Source: Rhodospirillaceae bacterium (lineage in GTDB: Bacteria; Pseudomonadota; Alphaproteobacteria; UBA8366; GCA-2717185). From it: a DNA stretch of 7,532 bases. The DNA is taken from contig JAPPPC010000314.1 of assembly GCA_028817685.1 (NCBI GenBank), forward strand, positions 1 through 7,532, read 5' to 3'. The notes beneath the pieces are model-generated. The model did not search any database. It was not told the DNA's origin and worked only from the letters and a program-made list of their open reading frames with translations. Position numbers and translations under genes: made by a program. This document shows positions 5,652 to 7,532 of this stretch, piece by piece. Positions within the stretch are counted from its first letter, which is position 1. Every line of letters begins with the position of its first letter.

Positions 5652-5837
5652 ATGACAGAACGAAAGAAACGGCGGCACAAGCCGCGCAAAAAGGGACCCC
5701 CCGCGGAGTCGGGCCGTCCCGCCGCCAATGTTCCTGCTATCCGCACCTGTTTGTGTTGTGGCCACAGCTTCAAATCCTCTGGTTGGGGCAACCGTATGTG
5801 CCCGCCTTGCTTGGAAGCGCCATGGCGGGAGTTTTGA
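5652..5837 (+). CDS. Small basic zinc-ribbon protein (four cysteines)
   Basis: This is a 61-residue protein. Residues 4-14 are strongly basic (RKKRRHKPRKK), and Cys33-x2-Cys36 and Cys50-x2-Cys53 make a likely zinc-binding ribbon (CLCCGHSFKSSGWGNRMCPPC), so nucleic-acid binding is plausible. It is the first gene of the rightward operon, divergent from the repressor; in phages this position holds early regulators such as Cro. It has no helix-turn-helix, so it is not a Cro homologue by sequence. No ribosome binding site is visible, and the predicted transcription start coincides with the ATG, suggesting leaderless translation. Its last 16 bases overlap the next gene. Function otherwise unknown. 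Confidence 0.72.
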   Translation: MTERKKRRHKPRKKGPPAESGRPAANVPAIRTCLCCGHSFKSSGWGNRMCPPCLEAPWREF

Positions 5838-6016
5838 AAACGAAGCGTGACCGTCGCGACAGTAAGATGCCCGCCATTCTGCCGACAGAAGCGGCTGAAT
5901 CTGCGTTTGCGAGCGCTTTGGAGGGGTGCCGGTTTGATGATCGTGGCCCAGCAAGTGACAGGGCCGCTTTACGCTGGATCAACACCGTTGACCAAACAGA
6001 CAATTTCGAGACCTGA
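5822..6016 (+). CDS. Unknown 64-residue small protein
   Basis: I do not recognise this protein. ATG 5822 follows GGAAG (5813-5817) at four bases and overlaps the end of the zinc-ribbon gene by 16 bases in another frame, suggesting translational coupling. The product begins with a basic stretch (KTKRDRRDSK, residues 6-15) and continues with a helix-prone EAAESAFASALEG and a closing WINTVDQTDNFET. It ends 11 bases before the next start. The same frame is open upstream inside the zinc-ribbon gene, so the exact start is uncertain; ATG 5867 is another choice. Its place between two better-supported genes of an operon, with no other plausible frame, is the main support. Confidence 0.5.
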   Translation: MAGVLKTKRDRRDSKMPAILPTEAAESAFASALEGCRFDDRGPASDRAALRWINTVDQTDNFET

Positions 6017-6027
6017 AGGAGTGCTTC

Positions 6028-6534
6028 ATGCCGCAGCGTGCCAAACGCAGATCCCGGAACGCCAAACGGACACCCGCTAAACTCTATAGCGATTTCGGTA
6101 CTGCGGAACGGGGGCAACACGGCCCGATGGTTGCCGAAGCGGTACCGGCGGATGCGGAGGACACAAAGAACCGCGACCGGGTCCGCGCTATAGAGATCGA
6201 CGACCCACTTTATATCTACCGGCGTAACCGGGTCATCTCGGTTGTTCAGCGCGACGCCGGGCTAATTCTCCGGGAACTTTGGAACCGTACGGGCAGAACA
6301 CCGCGAGTTGTTGCGCCGTATCGTGAGATGGTCAGCCGCGGTAGTGCCGAGGGTGTACAGATTACCTCAGAAGCACATCATCGCCGTTTCGTGGAGGCAA
6401 TCCGCGCCGTCGGGCCGATCGGCTCCGACACTATCGTCAGCGTCGTCTGCTTGCAGGAATTCATACCGCGCGGGCATTACGAGATTCTGCGCCGCGGACT
6501 GGATATCCTGACGAAACGGTTCGGGGTGAGCTGA
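6028..6534 (+). CDS. Unknown 168-residue protein, possibly DUF6456-like
   Basis: This is the last gene of the repressor-controlled operon. ATG 6028 has a good AAGGAG site (6016-6021) six bases upstream. Residues 4-18 are very basic (RAKRRSRNAKRTPAK); 20-55 look flexible; 55-168 look folded. Parts of the folded region (RDAGLILRELWNRTGRTPRVVAPY and the ending YEILRRGLDILTKRFG) remind me of DUF6456, an alphaproteobacterial domain whose members read roughly 'AGERLR...PRV' and end in 'VLRLALDALAxHYG'. This resemblance is from memory and may be distant. The basic tail and operon position suggest a nucleic-acid-binding regulator, perhaps acting on late transcription, but this is inference. The gene converges with the MFS gene, with eight bases between their stops. 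Confidence 0.75.
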   Translation: MPQRAKRRSRNAKRTPAKLYSDFGTAERGQHGPMVAEAVPADAEDTKNRDRVRAIEIDDPLYIYRRNRVISVVQRDAGLILRELWNRTGRTPRVVAPYREMVSRGSAEGVQITSEAHHRRFVEAIRAVGPIGSDTIVSVVCLQEFIPRGHYEILRRGLDILTKRFGVS

Positions 6535-6546
6535 AACAAAGCTCAC
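6526..6546. terminator. Bidirectional hairpin between convergent genes
   Basis: GTGAGCT (6526-6532) and AGCTCAC (6540-6546) are perfect 7-bp arms around a GAAACAA loop. The TGA of the rightward operon (6532-6534) begins at the base of the loop, and the TGA of the leftward MFS gene (6543-6545 on the minus strand) lies in the other arm. The position suits a shared terminator for both directions, though neither side has a clear T-run. Confidence 0.5.
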
Positions 6547-7532
6547 GCTGCCTGCGCGGACCCGCCTATCTTTATTTGGCTAACATAGAGAAACCCGATC
6601 AGTCCGAGATTCATCAGGTTGAAGCCGACGCCCGTCAGGAACGCGTCGCTGTAGCCACCCGTCGCATCGAAGATCGCCCCGCCAAGCCAGCCGCCGAGAG
6701 CCATGCCGATGGCTGCAAACAGGTACTGCCAGCCGATCCGCCAGCCGAGCTGCGTCACCGGAAACAGCGTGCGGATGATCAAGGGATAACAGGGCATGAT
6801 GCCGGAGAAACCAAGTCCGAACAGGAACGCGCAGATATAGAGGCCTATATGGCTTTCAACGAAAGCGAAGGCGGCTAGCATGATGGCCTGGCAGCTTGAG
6901 CCGACCAACAGGGTCCGCGTGCCGCCGATCCGATCCGCCAGCATGCCGAACGCGATACGGCTGACGAAGGCGGTGGCGAACAGCAGGGAGAGCAGCTCCG
7001 CCGCTCGCGTCCGGGTAAAGCCGAGATCCGTGGCGTGGCTAACAAGGTGAACGATTGGCATCGCCATGCCGGCGCAGCAGCCGATCGTCGCTAAACATAA
7101 AATTACATGCACCAGATTGGGCGACATGCCGAGAATGGCGCTAACACCGGCACCGTCGCCGGTTGCCGATACTGCTGCCGGTTTCGGCTTGCTGCGAAGC
7201 AGCAGGGCGAGGGGGACCATCGTTACGAGCACGAATATTCCGTAGTAGAAATAGGTATCGCGCCAATCGGTAATGTCTGAGACATAGCGAAGAACGGGCG
7301 GCCAGAAGGCACCTGCCACACCTTGACCGGAAGCGATGATGGCGACGGCGAGCCCGCGTCTTCGATCGAACCACCGGGTCGCGTTGGCGACGAGAGGTGC
7401 GATCATCGCGGGCTTGCCGAATAGTCCAATCAAGACGCCGTTCGCCAAATACAGCGTCCATTTTCCGTCGGATTGCCCGGCCAATAGGGCGCCCAAACCA
7501 ATCATGACGCTGCCGAACAGCACCGGATAGAT
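6543..7532 (-). CDS. MFS transporter (monocarboxylate/oxalate-formate type), N-terminus missing
   Basis: The gene runs off the right end of the window; the frame stays open to base 7532, with IYP preceding the GTG at 7523, so this codon need not be the start. About 329 residues are visible, with roughly ten hydrophobic segments of an expected twelve. Counting from 7523, RWFDRRRGLAVAIIASGQGVAG (50-71) is typical of the monocarboxylate porter and oxalate/formate antiporter branch. The hydrophilic loop at 110-128 (RSKPKPAAVSATGDGAG) is the central loop between the two six-helix halves. GMLADRIGGTRT (193-204) is the matching loop of the second half. It should be an inner-membrane secondary transporter for an organic anion. 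It faces the metabolic genes on the far side of the repressor island and may supply the substrate for the CoA transferase, but no residue seen identifies that substrate. Confidence 0.88.
   Translation of the reverse strand: MYPVLFGSVMIGLGALLAGQSDGKWTLYLANGVLIGLFGKPAMIAPLVANATRWFDRRRGLAVAIIASGQGVAGAFWPPVLRYVSDITDWRDTYFYYGIFVLVTMVPLALLLRSKPKPAAVSATGDGAGVSAILGMSPNLVHVILCLATIGCCAGMAMPIVHLVSHATDLGFTRTRAAELLSLLFATAFVSRIAFGMLADRIGGTRTLLVGSSCQAIMLAAFAFVESHIGLYICAFLFGLGFSGIMPCYPLIIRTLFPVTQLGWRIGWQYLFAAIGMALGGWLGGAIFDATGGYSDAFLTGVGFNLMNLGLIGFLYVSQIKIGGSAQAA

Noticed and set aside
5847..6080. 77-codon frame starting at GTG 5847
   Set aside because: It runs across the start of the 168-residue gene in another frame and lacks a convincing ribosome binding site; the 5822-6016 frame is better placed.
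6835..6850. ATATAG-AGGC-CTATAT inverted repeat
   Set aside because: It lies well inside the transporter coding region and encodes a normal membrane segment; probably chance.
1..7532. tRNA, rRNA, CRISPR array, insertion sequence or integrase
   Set aside because: No cloverleaf, spaced repeat array, transposase or recombinase motif was seen on either strand.

Overview
The window looks like a chromosomal segment of an alphaproteobacterium, probably a Rhodospirillales-like lineage. The GC-rich coding, the mix of CoA-dependent catabolic genes, and the style of the S24 repressor (a degenerate helix-turn-helix reading LGRNETYLHQFV, joined to a GDSM serine-peptidase fold) all fit that. This assignment is by pattern recognition, not by a search.

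The left part (1-4343) is a rightward metabolic block. It holds the C-terminus of an MmgE/PrpD-family protein, a membrane-anchored protein with a bacterial SH3 domain, a formyl-CoA-transferase-like class III CoA transferase, and a biotin-dependent acyl-CoA carboxyltransferase subunit. The right end (6543-7532) is a leftward, incomplete MFS transporter of the monocarboxylate/oxalate-formate type. Together these suggest uptake, CoA activation and (de)carboxylation of an organic acid. The substrate cannot be read from the sequence, and no biotin carboxylase or biotin carrier gene is present here.

Between these metabolic genes lies a compact phage-like regulatory island (about 4411-6534). It has a leftward S24/CI-like repressor gene and a divergent rightward operon of three small genes with basic N-termini: a four-cysteine zinc-ribbon protein, an unknown 64-residue protein, and a 168-residue protein that may be DUF6456-like. 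A leftward 111-codon orphan gene lies beyond the repressor. The most striking feature is an 18-bp operator, AATAGG-N6-CCTATT, present three times. Two copies lie 22 bp apart in the divergent promoter region and one lies in front of the orphan gene. In every case the operator fills the gap between a -35 and a -10 element. The two divergent promoters share a 7-bp palindromic -35 (TTGTCAA/TTGACAA), and the zinc-ribbon gene appears to start at or within a few bases of its transcription start, so its mRNA would be leaderless.

The island thus reads as a self-contained repressor switch with one outlying target gene, but without a recognisable integrase, structural gene or attachment site. It could be a domesticated prophage immunity region or an undescribed regulatory cassette. 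The island and the MFS gene converge on a hairpin that carries both stop codons in its stem. No tRNA, rRNA, CRISPR array or insertion sequence was seen.
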